Assembly (NCBI RefSeq): GCF_032464895.1
Contig: NZ_JAWDIC010000003.1
Location: 248,001 to 312,000, forward strand
Length of the DNA stretch: 64,000 nucleotides
Direction of reading: 5' to 3'
Origin: Phycicoccus sp. M110.8
Lineage (GTDB): Bacteria; Actinomycetota; Actinomycetes; Actinomycetales; Dermatophilaceae
The translations under genes and the position numbers were made by a program. Positions 18,599 to 27,324 of the stretch are shown here, in pieces (the first letter of the stretch is position 1; each line of letters starts with the position of its first letter). The notes under the pieces are model-generated. The model was not told where the DNA came from. It did not search any database and was given only the letters and a program-made list of their open reading frames with translations.

Positions 18599-20267
18599 CC
18601 ACCCGGCCCTCGTCCCACACCGGGCCGTCCGACTCGTACACCCGGCCGTCCTGGCCGAAGACGAGGAACCGGTCGAACCCGCGCGCGAACCAGCGGTCGT
18701 GCGTGACCGCCAGGACGGTGCCCTCGAAGGCCGCCAGCCCCTCCTCGAGTGCCTCCGCGGAGTGCAGGTCGAGGTTGTCGGTCGGCTCGTCGAGCAGCAG
18801 GCAGGTCGCGCCGGAGAGCTCGAGCAGCAGGATCTGGAACCGCGCCTGCTGGCCACCCGAGAGCGAGTCGAAGGTCTGCTCCGAGGCCCCGGCCAGCCCG
18901 TACCGGTCGAGCACCTTGGCGGCCTCCTCGCGGGGTCGCCCGGCCCGGTGCTCGTCCCCGCGGTGCAGGATCTCCAGCAGCGTCCGGCCCGCGAGCGCCG
19001 GCTGGTCGTGGGTCTGGGCGAACCACCCCGGGCGGACCCGCGAGCCCAGCCGCAGCCGGCCGGTGTGCGCGACCGGGGCCGGGCGGACGTCGCCCACCGG
19101 CTGGTGCTCCAGGTCGGGGTCGGAGCCACCGGCGGCCACGAGCCGCAGGAAGTGGGACTTGCCCGAGCCGTTGCTGCCCAGGACCGCGACGCGCTCGCCG
19201 AACCAGACCTCGAGGTCGAACGGCCGCATCAGGCCGGTCAGCTCCAGGCCCTCGGCGATGACGGCGCGCTTGGCCGTCCGGCCGCCGGTGAGCCGCATCC
19301 GCACGTTCTGGCGCTGCGGCACCGCCTCCGGCGGCCCGGCCTCCTCGAACCGCCGCAGCCGCGTCTCGGCAGCCTGGAGCTTGGGCGCCATGTCGGAGTT
19401 GTAGGCGGCCTTCTGCCGGTACATGACGACGAGCGCCTTGAGCTTGGCCTGCTCCTCGTCCCAGCGCCGGCGCAGCTCCTCGAGCTTGGCGTTCCGGTCC
19501 TCGCGCGCCTGGTGGTACGTCGAGAAGCGGCCCGGGTGCACCCACAGCGTCGACCCGGCCGCGCCCGGCTCCAGGGTCGCGATCCGCGTCGCCACGCGGT
19601 CGAGCAGCTCGCGGTCGTGGCTGACGAACAGGACCGTCTTGGGCGAGGAGACGAGCTGCTCCTCGAGCCACCGCTTGGCGGGGACGTCGAGGTAGTTGTC
19701 GGGCTCGTCGAGCAGGAGGACCTCCTCCGGCCCCCGCAGCAGCGCCTCGAGGACGATCCGCTTCTGCTCGCCCCCGGACAGCGTCGCGACCTTGCGCCAC
19801 TGGGCCTGCTCGAAGGGGATCCCGAGTGCCGCCACCGTGCAGACGTCCCAGAGCGTCTCGTACTCGTAGCCGCCGACGTCGGCCCAGTCGACGAGCGCCT
19901 GCGCGTAGGCCATCTGGTCGGCCTCGCTGTCGCGCTCCATCATGAGCAGCTCGGTGCGGTCGATCTCCGCGGCGGCCCGGCGCACCGGCTCGGGCGCCAC
20001 GGAGACGAGCAGGTCACGGACCGTGGACTCGTCACGGACCGACCCGATGAACTGGCGCATCACTCCCAGCCCCCCGGACCGGGTCACCGCACCCTCGTGC
20101 GGGGCGAGGTCGCCGGCCACGACCCGGCCCAGGGTCGTCTTGCCCGTGCCGTTGGGTCCGATGAGCGCCACCTTGGCACCTTCGCCGACCCGCAGGGACA
20201 CCTCGGTGAGCAGCGGCCTGCCGTCGGGCAGGACGAAGCCGACGGAGTTGATGTCGAGGTGGCCCAC
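18585..20267 (-). CDS. ABC-F family ATPase (ribosome-associated, no membrane domain)
   Basis: A 560-residue tandem ATPase without transmembrane segments. Domain 1 has Walker A GPNGTGKTT (about 37-45), signature LSGGEQKR and Walker B LLLDEPDNYLD. Domain 2 has GSNGSGKS, LSGGQQAR and LLLDEPTDNLD. The charged linker between them, around KLEELRRRWDEEQAKLKAL and VVMYRQKAAYNSDMAP, corresponds to the P-site tRNA interaction motif. ABC-F proteins bind the ribosomal E site and act as translation factors or antibiotic protection proteins; which applies is unknown. The first Walker B has Asp where Thr is usual (DEPD). GTG 20267 matches family N-termini (xGHLDINSVGF) but lacks a clear ribosome-binding site. 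Confidence 0.88.
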   Translation of the reverse strand: MGHLDINSVGFVLPDGRPLLTEVSLRVGEGAKVALIGPNGTGKTTLGRVVAGDLAPHEGAVTRSGGLGVMRQFIGSVRDESTVRDLLVSVAPEPVRRAAAEIDRTELLMMERDSEADQMAYAQALVDWADVGGYEYETLWDVCTVAALGIPFEQAQWRKVATLSGGEQKRIVLEALLRGPEEVLLLDEPDNYLDVPAKRWLEEQLVSSPKTVLFVSHDRELLDRVATRIATLEPGAAGSTLWVHPGRFSTYHQAREDRNAKLEELRRRWDEEQAKLKALVVMYRQKAAYNSDMAPKLQAAETRLRRFEEAGPPEAVPQRQNVRMRLTGGRTAKRAVIAEGLELTGLMRPFDLEVWFGERVAVLGSNGSGKSHFLRLVAAGGSDPDLEHQPVGDVRPAPVAHTGRLRLGSRVRPGWFAQTHDQPALAGRTLLEILHRGDEHRAGRPREEAAKVLDRYGLAGASEQTFDSLSGGQQARFQILLLELSGATCLLLDEPTDNLDLHSAEALEEGLAAFEGTVLAVTHDRWFARGFDRFLVFGQDGRVYESDGPVWDEGRVARAR

Positions 20268-20470
20268 GACAAGCCATGGTCCGGCACCCGGGGGCGGCCC
20301 GTCACCCCCTTTTCGCGGGCCTCCCTCCCCCGAACGGAGGAGAAGTAGGTAAAGGGTTGTCCAAGTCGTCGCGAGGCATCCCGTACGGCCTCGCACAATG
20401 GATGCAGTCCGCAACGAAACAGCCGCCAACGGACGCAACCGGCCACATGCGCCGAAGGGGGAAGTCCAGC

Positions 20471-21364
20471 GTGACCCGCAGCCTGCGCCTGACCCACGCC
20501 GTGGTTAAGGTCGCCGTCGTGGCTCTGCTCGCGATCACGGCCGTCGGGGCCACCGCCGCGCTGCGGGCCGAGGCCGTCGTCGAGCAGGTTCCGCCGGACG
20601 CCCCGCGGGCGATGTGGGTCTGGGACACCAGCAGCCCCCAGGCCGTGGTCGACCTCGCCGTCGAACGTGGCATCGGGCAGCTGTATGCCGCGGTGCCGCC
20701 CAACGTGGGCAGCTCGCCGCATCTGGCGCAGCTCACCGAGCTCAGCACGCTGGCCCGCCAGCGGGGACTGCGCATCGACGCCCTCGGCGGCGACCCGGGC
20801 TGGGTGGACAACCCCAGCTGGGTGGTCGACAACTGGCTCCGACCGGCCATCGCGACCCACCTCTTCAGCGGGGTCCACGTCGACATCGAGCCCTATGCCA
20901 CGGCGGCCTGGCAGACGAAGCGCTCGACGGTGGTGCGCAAGTACCTGTCCACGCTCGACACCCTCGTCAAGGCCGCGGGCACGGTGCCGCTGGAGGCGGA
21001 CATCCCGTTCTGGCTGGACGAGGTCCCCGCCGGGAAGTCGACCCTCGACCGCGAGGTCATGCGCCGCACCAAGGGCGTCACCGTGATGGCGTACCGCAAC
21101 ACCGCCGCGGGCCCGGACGGCACCATCGCCCTCGCCGCGAAGGCGGTCGCCGCCGGCACGGCGCTCGGGGTGCCCGTGCGGATCGGCCAGGAGACCGACG
21201 ACCTCGGCACCGACCCGGTCGAGGTGAAGCAGACGTTCCACGGCTTCACGCTCTCGCAGATGGAGGTACAGCTCGACCAGGTCGTCGCGGCATACACCTC
21301 CTCGCCGTCCTTCGCGGGGCTGGCGATCCACAGCGCGGCGGGCTACGCCGCGATGACGCCCTGA
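20471..21364 (+). CDS. secreted or membrane-anchored protein of unknown function, possible TIM-barrel hydrolase
   Basis: A 297-residue product with an N-terminal signal or anchor (KVAVVALLAITAVGATAAL, about residues 12-30). The mature part has alternating beta/alpha character: RAMWVWDTS, then FSGVHVDIEPYATAAW, then LEADIPFWLDE and VTVMAYRNTAAG. The strand-borne acidic residues in VDIEPY and the MAYR strand recall GH18-like or polysaccharide-associated TIM barrels, but I do not recognise the family firmly. GTG 20471 has AGGGGGAAG about 9 nt upstream; in-frame ATGs at 20402 and 20447 lack such a site. It is a single gene between the ABC-F start and the converging truA. Confidence 0.7.
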   Translation: MTRSLRLTHAVVKVAVVALLAITAVGATAALRAEAVVEQVPPDAPRAMWVWDTSSPQAVVDLAVERGIGQLYAAVPPNVGSSPHLAQLTELSTLARQRGLRIDALGGDPGWVDNPSWVVDNWLRPAIATHLFSGVHVDIEPYATAAWQTKRSTVVRKYLSTLDTLVKAAGTVPLEADIPFWLDEVPAGKSTLDREVMRRTKGVTVMAYRNTAAGPDGTIALAAKAVAAGTALGVPVRIGQETDDLGTDPVEVKQTFHGFTLSQMEVQLDQVVAAYTSSPSFAGLAIHSAAGYAAMTP

Positions 21365-21383
21365 CCTGCTGACACCAGGGCGC

Positions 21384-22238
21384 TCACTCCAGCGTCCGCA
21401 CGGACCGGGCCTCCTGCGCCCGCGCCGCGAGCTGCCCGTCCTCGGGGTAGACGACCTCCTCGAGCGACAGCCCGTGCGGCGGCATGACGACGACGCCGGG
21501 GTCCCGCCGCGCCGCCCGCAGCACCTCGGCCGGCCACCCCACCGGGCGTCGCCCCTCCCCCACCGGGACCACGGCCCCGACGAGGGAGCGGACCATCGAG
21601 TGGCAGAAGGCGTCGGCGACGACGCGCGCCTCGAGGACACCGTCGGGGCCACGTTCCCACCCGTAGTCCAGCAGCGTCCGGACCGTCGTCGCCCCCTCCC
21701 GGCGCTTGCAGAAGGCCGCGAAGTCGTGCAGCCCGACCAGCGACCGGGCAGCCTCGTCCAACAGGTGCTCGTCGAGCGGTCGCTTGGTCGCCACCGTGTC
21801 ACGGCGCCGCAGCGGGTCGACCGCCTCCGGCCGGTCGCACAGCCGGTACCGGTAGCGACGGCGCAGGGCCGAGAAGCGGGCGTCGAAGCCCGCCGGGGCC
21901 ACGCCCACGGCCCGCACCACGACGTCCGGCGGCAGGATGCCGCGCAGCCGGGTCAGCGCAGCGGCCTCGGGCGAGCGGTCCGACCGTCCCGGCAGCGCCG
22001 CCCAGGCCTGCGGGTCGGGGTCGAGGTGCACGACCTGGCCGCGCGCGTGCACGCCCGCGTCGGTGCGGCCGGCGACGACGAGCCGGACGGGTTCAGTCGC
22101 GCGCAACAGGGTGCCCAGCGCTGCCGACAGCTCGCCCTCGACGGTCCGCAGCCCGGGCTGCGCCGCCCACCCGGAGAAGTCCGTCCCGTCGTAGGAGACG
22201 TCGAGGCGCACGCGCAGGGGCGGCGACGCGGTCGACAT
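21384..22238 (-). CDS. truA: tRNA pseudouridine(38-40) synthase
   Basis: A 284-residue TruA that isomerises uridines 38-40 in the anticodon arm. The catalytic aspartate is in [17 protein letters not shown], with YDGTDFSGWAAQPG at the N-terminus and the conserved AFCHSMVRSLVG block near the C-terminus. Length is normal. The long open frame upstream in the same phase is a high-GC shadow; ATG 22238 gives the standard N-terminus and is preceded by a TAGGCT hexamer 7 nt away, suggesting a leaderless mRNA. In actinobacteria truA commonly follows rplQ directly; here an MFS gene on the opposite strand has come between them. Confidence 0.94.
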   Translation of the reverse strand: MSTASPPLRVRLDVSYDGTDFSGWAAQPGLRTVEGELSAALGTLLRATEPVRLVVAGRTDAGVHARGQVVHLDPDPQAWAALPGRSDRSPEAAALTRLRGILPPDVVVRAVGVAPAGFDARFSALRRRYRYRLCDRPEAVDPLRRRDTVATKRPLDEHLLDEAARSLVGLHDFAAFCKRREGATTVRTLLDYGWERGPDGVLEARVVADAFCHSMVRSLVGAVVPVGEGRRPVGWPAEVLRAARRDPGVVVMPPHGLSLEEVVYPEDGQLAARAQEARSVRTLE

Positions 22239-22286
22239 GGTGGCGAGCCTACCGACGGCCCAGGCACCCTCTGCCACAGTGGGGCG

Positions 22287-23450
22287 GTGACCGGCACGGA
22301 CCTCGACCGCACCCCGCTGTCCACCCACCGCCGCGCGGTGGCCGCCGCCTTCGGCGCCCAGGGGCTGCTCTTCATCTCGCTCACCACCCGTCTCCCGCGG
22401 TTCCAGGACCAGTGGGGGCTCAGCGAGCTCGCGGTCTCGGGCCTGCTGCTCATGGTGGTCCTGCTCGCCGGCCTGGGCTCGGTGCTGGCGGAGCTCGGGG
22501 CGAAGCGGGCCGGCAGCGCCACCGTGCTGCGCGGCGCCCTCGTCCTCGCGGGCCTCGGCCTCGCCGTCGTGGCCCTCGCCCCCGCCGAGCCCGTCTTCGT
22601 GGCCGGGCTGGCGGCATACGGGCTCGCCCTCGGGTCCATCGACGCCACGACGAACATGCAGGCGGTCGCGCTCGAGCACCGCTACGGCCGCACCATCCTG
22701 CCGACGTTCCACGGCGCGTGGACCCTGGGCGGCATCGCCGCCACGCTCGTGGCCATCGCCGTCAGCGGGCTCGGCATGACGGCGGGCCTGCTGCCGCTGG
22801 CGGTGCTCGGGGTGCTGGCCGCCGCCGCGCCCTTCCTGCCGCACGACGTCACGCCGGTCGAGCCGGCGGCCTCGGGGTCGGTGCCGTGGCGGCGCATCCT
22901 GCTGCTGGGGGCCGCCATGGTGCTCTTCTACATGGTGGACACGGCCGCCACGACGTGGGGACCGGTCTTCCTGCGATCGGCCCACGACGCCCCGGACTGG
23001 CTGCTGCCCCTGGCCACACTGCCCTACCTCGTCGCGAGCGGGGCGTCCCGTCTCGGCGGGGACGCGGCCGTGGCGCGATGGGGTTCGGTCCCCCTGCTGC
23101 GGGCCGGAGCGGTCGTCGCGGCGCTCGCGCTCGCCGTCATCGTCTTCTCCCCCACCTGGGCGGTCGCGGTGCTCGGCTTCACCGTGCTCGGGGGGTCGGT
23201 CGCGGTCATCGCACCCCTGAGCTTCTCCGCCGCGGCCGCGGTGGCCGGCAGCGGGCTCGACCCCGAGGCCCGCCGGGCCCGGGTGGACGCCGTCATCGCC
23301 CGCTTCAACCAGTTCAACTACGTCGGCGGCCTGCTCGGCGCGGTGCTCACCGGCGCGGTGGGCGCCGGCTCCCTTCGGATCGGCTTCGCCGTGCCGATGG
23401 TGCTGGTCCTGCTGATCCTCCCGCTCGCCGGCGCCTTCCGCGACGCCTGA
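22287..23450 (+). CDS. MFS transporter
   Basis: A 387-residue major facilitator protein with 11-12 hydrophobic segments. The N-terminal part THRRAVAAAFGAQGLLFISL leads into the first helix, followed by LPRFQDQWGLSELAVSGLLL, as in YbjJ/FucP-like bacterial MFS proteins. The substrate is unknown; sugar or drug transport are both possible. GTG 22287 has CACAGT ending 6 nt upstream and no Shine-Dalgarno, so the transcript is probably leaderless. Its start region lies back to back with truA (48 bp between starts), and it converges on rplQ with a hairpin between. It interrupts the common rplQ-truA adjacency. Confidence 0.86.
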   Translation: MTGTDLDRTPLSTHRRAVAAAFGAQGLLFISLTTRLPRFQDQWGLSELAVSGLLLMVVLLAGLGSVLAELGAKRAGSATVLRGALVLAGLGLAVVALAPAEPVFVAGLAAYGLALGSIDATTNMQAVALEHRYGRTILPTFHGAWTLGGIAATLVAIAVSGLGMTAGLLPLAVLGVLAAAAPFLPHDVTPVEPAASGSVPWRRILLLGAAMVLFYMVDTAATTWGPVFLRSAHDAPDWLLPLATLPYLVASGASRLGGDAAVARWGSVPLLRAGAVVAALALAVIVFSPTWAVAVLGFTVLGGSVAVIAPLSFSAAAAVAGSGLDPEARRARVDAVIARFNQFNYVGGLLGAVLTGAVGAGSLRIGFAVPMVLVLLILPLAGAFRDA

Positions 23451-23484
23451 CCCGGCCGCACCCACCGGCTCACGCGCGACGACG

Positions 23485-23524
23485 GAACGGGCCGCCCACC
23501 CCGCATGGGATGGACGGCCCGTTC
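23485..23524. terminator. bidirectional terminator between the MFS gene and rplQ
   Basis: A perfect 10-bp stem (23485-23494, GAACGGGCCG, with 23515-23524) encloses a 20-nt loop that can pair further through CCCA/TGGG. It lies between converging stops, 21 bp from the rplQ end, and is the natural end of the whole ribosomal superoperon. Confidence 0.65.
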
Positions 23525-23545
23525 GTGTGTGCCGTGCGGCTGGCG

Positions 23546-24247
23546 TCAGGCGCCGGCCTTGGTGAAGCCTGCGGCCTCGGCGTCCTCGGCGGACTTGAAC
23601 CAGAACTCGGCCTTGGTCTGCTCGAACCACTGGCCGTCGGGCTCGTGGTACTTGCCCGAGTCGCGGTTGCCCTTGACCGTGTAGGCCTCGTCGGGCGACG
23701 AGCCGTCCTCGTTCGCGACGACGGCGCCGGCCGGCACCTCGGTGTCGGTGGCCTCGGTGGTCTCGGCCTCCTCCGCCTTGGCCTCGGCCTCGGCGGCCTT
23801 GGTCTCGGCAGCGGCGTCCTTCGCCTCGGCCTGCTTGGCGGCGCGCTTGGTGGCGGCCTCCGCTTCCTTGACCGTCGCCTTCTTGGCGATGGGCTCGCGG
23901 ACGAGCTCGATCACCGCCATGGGGGCGTTGTCACCCTTGCGGGCACCGATCTTGGTGATGCGGGTGTACCCGCCCGGACGCTCGGCCATGTCGGGCGCGA
24001 TCTCGGTGAAGAGACGGTGCACGACACCCTTGTCGGAGATGACCGACAGGACCCGGCGACGGGCGTGCAGGTCACCGCGCTTGGCGAACGTGACCAGGCG
24101 CTCGGCCAGCGGGCGCAGGCGCTTGGCCTTGGCCTCGGTGGTGGTGATCGAGTCGTGCTCGAACAGCGACGTGGCCAGGTTGGCCAGGATCAGCCGCTCG
24201 TGCGCCGGACCGCCGCCGAGACGGGGACCCTTGGTGGGGGTAGGCAT
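23546..24247 (-). CDS. rplQ: 50S ribosomal protein L17 with long C-terminal extension
   Basis: L17 lies on the large subunit near the tunnel exit. Residues 1-118 are the normal core ([18 protein letters not shown], then [19 protein letters not shown]). Residues 119-175 are an Ala/Glu/Lys-rich helical linker. Residues 189-233 form a compact extra module with [17 protein letters not shown] and QTKAEFWF. The E. coli protein has about 127 residues, so nearly half of this 233-residue product is additional. The module has the KGN..S..YH pattern of a small domain appended to various actinobacterial proteins; its role is unknown to me. It is the last gene of rpsM-rpsK-rpsD-rpoA-rplQ. Confidence 0.96.
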   Translation of the reverse strand: MPTPTKGPRLGGGPAHERLILANLATSLFEHDSITTTEAKAKRLRPLAERLVTFAKRGDLHARRRVLSVISDKGVVHRLFTEIAPDMAERPGGYTRITKIGARKGDNAPMAVIELVREPIAKKATVKEAEAATKRAAKQAEAKDAAAETKAAEAEAKAEEAETTEATDTEVPAGAVVANEDGSSPDEAYTVKGNRDSGKYHEPDGQWFEQTKAEFWFKSAEDAEAAGFTKAGA

Positions 24248-24318
24248 TTCGTAGGTTCTCCTTGGTGTGTGACCGACCGGGCCCGGCAGGGCCGTTCCCG
24301 GCGGTCAGCGGCGGTTGG

Positions 24319-25353
24319 TCAGAGCTGCTCGTCCTCGGCCAGCGAACGGCCGTCGTCGGAGAAGTCGTCGTCGTAGTCGCCGTAGTTGTCGGCGATCGCG
24401 GAGGGGTCGAACCCGGGCGGGCTGTCCTTGAGGGCCAGGCCCATGCCGGCCAGCTTGGCCTTGACCTCGTCGATCGACTTCGCACCGAAGTTGCGGATGT
24501 CGAGCAGGTCCGCCTCGCTGCGGCCCACGAGCTCACCCACGGTGTGGATGCCCTCGCGCTTGAGGCAGTTGTACGAGCGGACGGTCAGGTCGAGGTCCTC
24601 GATCGGCAGCGCCAGGTCGGCGGCCAGGGCCGCGTCGGTCGGCGACGGGCCCATGTCGATGCCCTCGGCCTCGACGTTGAGCTCGCGGGCCAGGCCGAAC
24701 AGCTCGACCAGCGTCTTGCCGGCGGAGGCCATCGCGTCACGGGGAGCCATCGAGTTCTTGGTCTCGACGTCGACGATCAGCTTGTCGAAGTCGGTGCGCT
24801 GCTCCACACGGGTGGCCTCGACCTTGTAGGTCACGGCCAGCACCGGGCTGTAGATGGAGTCGACCGGGATCCGGCCGATCTCCTGGTCACCGGACTTGTT
24901 CTGCTGGGCCGAGACGTAGCCGCGACCGCGCTCGACGGTCAGCTCCATCTCGATCTTGCCCTTGCCGTTGAGCGTGGCGATGTGCAGGTCGGGGTTGTGC
25001 ACCTCGACACCCGCGGGCGGGGCGATGTCGGCAGCGGTGACCGCGCCGGCGCCCTGCTTGCGCAGGTACATCACGACCGGCTCGTCGTGCTCCGAGGAGA
25101 CCACGAGCTGCTTGATGTTGAGGATGATCTCGGTGACGTCCTCCTTGACCCCGGGGATCGTGGAGAACTCGTGCAGCACGCCGTCGATGCGGATGCTGGT
25201 GACCGAGGCACCCGGGATGCTCGAGAGCAGGGTGCGACGCAGGGAGTTGCCGAGCGTGTAGCCGAAGCCGGGCTCGAGGGGCTCGATGACGAAGCGGCTG
25301 CGGTTGTCCGCAACGACGTCTTCGCTGAGCGTGGGGCGCTGTGCGATGAGCAC
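24319..25353 (-). CDS. rpoA: RNA polymerase alpha subunit
   Basis: A 344-residue alpha subunit, which dimerises to nucleate RNA polymerase assembly. The N-terminal domain (about 1-230) has [20 protein letters not shown] and the dimer interface. The C-terminal domain (about 260-325) has the DNA- and activator-binding helices around [20 protein letters not shown] and [12 protein letters not shown]. An acidic Asp-rich tail closes the protein, as in other actinobacteria. The start is GTG 25353. A 151-bp gap with a strong hairpin (25462-25494) separates it from rpsD, which may set the level of alpha relative to the ribosomal proteins upstream. Confidence 0.98.
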   Translation of the reverse strand: MLIAQRPTLSEDVVADNRSRFVIEPLEPGFGYTLGNSLRRTLLSSIPGASVTSIRIDGVLHEFSTIPGVKEDVTEIILNIKQLVVSSEHDEPVVMYLRKQGAGAVTAADIAPPAGVEVHNPDLHIATLNGKGKIEMELTVERGRGYVSAQQNKSGDQEIGRIPVDSIYSPVLAVTYKVEATRVEQRTDFDKLIVDVETKNSMAPRDAMASAGKTLVELFGLARELNVEAEGIDMGPSPTDAALAADLALPIEDLDLTVRSYNCLKREGIHTVGELVGRSEADLLDIRNFGAKSIDEVKAKLAGMGLALKDSPPGFDPSAIADNYGDYDDDFSDDGRSLAEDEQL

Positions 25354-25461
25354 GCTGTTTCTTCCTTTCCGTCGGCGACCGCCATATGACGCCGATGAAG
25401 TCGCCGGTTGTCAGCCGGCCGGCCGGTCCACCTCTGTCCGTGGCCGACCACACCCTGCCCG

Positions 25462-25494
25462 TGTGCCGCGTGCGCGAGGTGCGCACGCGGCACA
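25462..25494 (-). terminator. perfect hairpin between rpsD and rpoA
   Basis: A 14-bp perfect stem (25462-25475 with 25481-25494) with a 5-nt loop begins 10 nt after the rpsD stop. There is no U-tract. Nearly the same stem sequence (TGCCGCGTGCGC) recurs between rpsG and fusA. It may act as an attenuator or an RNA-processing site inside the operon. Confidence 0.6.
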
Positions 25495-25504
25495 AGGGAC
25501 GGGG

Positions 25505-26113
25505 TCAGTTCTTCGAGTAGAGCTCGACGATCAGCTGCTCGGTGAGGATCGTGTCGATCTGCTCACGCACGGGCAGCTGGTGCACCAGGATCTGCAGCGA
25601 GCCCGGGACGACCTGGAGCCAGGCCGGGGTGGGGCGGTCGCCGTAGGTCTGGCGGGCCAGCTCGAACGGGAAGGTGTTCGCGGACTTGGCGCGGACGGTG
25701 ATGATGTCGTACTGCTCGACGCGGTAGGACGGGACGTCCACGCGCACGCCGTTGACCTCGAAGTGGCCGTGGGTCACGAGCTGGCGGGCCGCACGACGGG
25801 TGCGGGCCAGGCCGGCGCGGTAGACCACGTTGTCCAGGCGGGACTCGAGGATCTGCAGCAGGTTCTCACCGGTCTTGCCCGAGCGGCGCGAGGCCTCCTC
25901 GTAGTAACCGCGGAACTGCTTCTCCATGACGCCGTAGGTGAAGCGGGCCTTCTGCTTCTCCTGCAGCTGGGTGAGGTACTCCTTCTCCTGCATCCGGCGA
26001 CGGCCGTGCTGGCCGGGCGGGAAGGGACGGAGCTCGAAGTTCTTGTCCCCGCCGACGAGGTCGACCTTGAGGCGACGGGACTTCTTGGTGATGGGTCCGG
26101 TGTAACGGGCCAT
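25505..26113 (-). CDS. rpsD: 30S ribosomal protein S4
   Basis: S4 nucleates 30S assembly by binding the 5' domain of 16S rRNA. The 202-residue product has the N-terminal domain and an S4 RNA-binding fold beginning near RLDNVVYRAGLARTRRAARQ. It is the zinc-free form, since the N-terminal region carries no cysteine set. In E. coli S4 represses its own operon by binding the rpsM leader; the leader here (26924-27155) is long and structured. ATG 26113 follows the rpsK stop by 28 bp. Confidence 0.98.
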   Translation of the reverse strand: MARYTGPITKKSRRLKVDLVGGDKNFELRPFPPGQHGRRRMQEKEYLTQLQEKQKARFTYGVMEKQFRGYYEEASRRSGKTGENLLQILESRLDNVVYRAGLARTRRAARQLVTHGHFEVNGVRVDVPSYRVEQYDIITVRAKSANTFPFELARQTYGDRPTPAWLQVVPGSLQILVHQLPVREQIDTILTEQLIVELYSKN

Positions 26114-26141
26114 GGTTCTCTACTCTCTCCTGTCCCGTGGC

Positions 26142-26546
26142 TCAGACGCGGCGGCGCTTGGGCGGACGGACACCGTTGTGCGGCGAGGGGGTGACGTCGC
26201 TGATCGCGCCGACCTCGAGGCCGGCGGCGGTCAGGGACCGGATCGCGGTCTCACGACCGGAGCCCGGGCCCTTGACGAAGACGTCGACCTTGCGCATGCC
26301 GTGCTCCATGGCGCGGCGGGCGGCGGCCTCGGCAGCCATCTGGGCGGCGTACGGGGTGGACTTGCGCGAGCCCTTGAAGCCGACCTGGCCGGCGGAGGCC
26401 CACGAGATGACCGCACCGGTCGGGTCCGTGATCGAGATGATGGTGTTGTTGAACGTGCTCTTGATGTGGGCCTGGCCCACGGCGACGTTCTTCTTCTCCT
26501 TGCGGCGCACCTTCTTGGCGCCCGCGGTACGGCTCTTGGGGGGCAT
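26142..26546 (-). CDS. rpsK: 30S ribosomal protein S11
   Basis: S11 lies in the 30S platform near the E site. The 134-residue protein has the conserved blocks [33 protein letters not shown] and the C-terminal [18 protein letters not shown]. Length is typical of actinobacteria. Its ATG overlaps the rpsM stop as TAATG, so the two genes are translationally coupled. It is the second gene of the alpha operon. Confidence 0.98.
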   Translation of the reverse strand: MPPKSRTAGAKKVRRKEKKNVAVGQAHIKSTFNNTIISITDPTGAVISWASAGQVGFKGSRKSTPYAAQMAAEAAARRAMEHGMRKVDVFVKGPGSGRETAIRSLTAAGLEVGAISDVTPSPHNGVRPPKRRRV

Positions 26547-26923
26547 TACTTACCAACCTTCTTCTTGCCGGCGACGGTGCGCTTCGGGCCCTTGCGGGTG
26601 CGAGCGTTCGTCTTCGTGCGCTGACCGCGCACCGGGAGACCGCGGCGGTGACGAAGGCCCTCGTAGGAGCCGATCTCGACCTTGCGGCGGATGTCAGCGG
26701 CGATCTCACGTCGGAGGTCACCCTCGTGCTTGACGTTCGCCTCGATGTAGTCGCGGAGCTTGACCAGGTCCTCGTCCGTGAGCTCACGGACGCGGGTGTC
26801 GGGGTTGACCCCCGTGCTGGCCAGGGCCGCCTGGGCGGTCGTGCGACCGACCCCGAAGATGTAGGTGAGAGCGACCTCGACGCGCTTCTCGCGCGGGAGG
26901 TCCACACCGACAAGACGTGCCAT
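26546..26923 (-). CDS. rpsM: 30S ribosomal protein S13
   Basis: S13 sits in the head of the small subunit and contacts P-site tRNA and the L5 bridge. The 125-residue sequence starts [20 protein letters not shown] and ends in the basic tRNA-contacting tail ([10 protein letters not shown]). It contains [20 protein letters not shown], the hallmark of the family. It is the first gene of rpsM-rpsK-rpsD-rpoA-rplQ. AAAGGAATCCACAAG gives a Shine-Dalgarno just upstream of ATG 26923. A structured 232-bp leader precedes it. Confidence 0.98.
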   Translation of the reverse strand: MARLVGVDLPREKRVEVALTYIFGVGRTTAQAALASTGVNPDTRVRELTDEDLVKLRDYIEANVKHEGDLRREIAADIRRKVEIGSYEGLRHRRGLPVRGQRTKTNARTRKGPKRTVAGKKKVGK

Positions 26924-27155
26924 CTTGTGGATTCCTTTGTTTTACCGGAGGTCTGGAGCAGTACCGGTCCGGGCGAGTTCCCGAGGTCTGCCTCGGGGCA
27001 CCGGTCCCCGGCCTCCGGGCCGGGGGTGACGTCCTGGTTGGTGTGGGAACACCACGCACAGGGGCCGGGTACTGCAGTTCTTCACTTGTGCGTCTCGCGA
27101 AAGCTGCGAGGTCGTGCGGGGTCCGCGCCCACGAGGGGCCCGGTGGTGGAGCTGC
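26924..27155 (-). promoter_or_regulatory. rpsM leader with two consecutive hairpins
   Basis: This 232-bp gap separates rpmJ from rpsM. It contains CCGAGG-TCTG-CCTCGG (26981-26996) and an 8-bp perfect stem with a TCCG loop (27006-27025), followed in transcript order by the rpsM ribosome-binding site. The position matches the alpha-operon leader, where S4 controls translation in E. coli. I do not see the E. coli pseudoknot itself. No strong promoter pair is visible. Confidence 0.4.
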
Positions 27156-27269
27156 TCAGCCCTGACGCTGCTTGTGGCGCAGGTTCTCGCAGATCACCAT
27201 GACCCGGCCGTGACGGCGGATCACCTTGCACTTGTCGCAGATCTTCTTGACGCTCGGCTGGACCTTCAT
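27156..27269 (-). CDS. rpmJ: 50S ribosomal protein L36 (zinc-binding form)
   Basis: A 37-residue protein, the smallest of the large subunit. It keeps the zinc ribbon: Cys11, Cys14, Cys27 and His32 in [12 protein letters not shown] and RHKQRQG. This is therefore the C+ paralogue, which is replaced by a zinc-free form in zinc starvation in some actinobacteria; no second copy is in the window. ATG 27269 gives the usual [11 protein letters not shown] start. It follows infA by 55 bp and is probably cotranscribed with it from the promoter at 27625-27654. Confidence 0.97.
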   Translation of the reverse strand: MKVQPSVKKICDKCKVIRRHGRVMVICENLRHKQRQG

Positions 27270-27324
27270 AGCCTCTGCTTCGCCTCGATCTGGGCCGCTG
27301 ACCTCGTGGCCAGCGGGTACTGCA

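Noticed and set aside
12856-19404. A 2182-codon open frame on the + strand opposite the amylopullulanase and ABC-F genes
   Set aside because: It is low-complexity Val/Gly/Arg-rich, lacks any domain, and mirrors codon bias of real genes on the other strand.
21384-23630. A 748-codon minus-strand frame that would join truA to sequence opposite the MFS gene
   Set aside because: TruA begins at 22238 with its normal N-terminus; the rest is antisense to a clear MFS gene.
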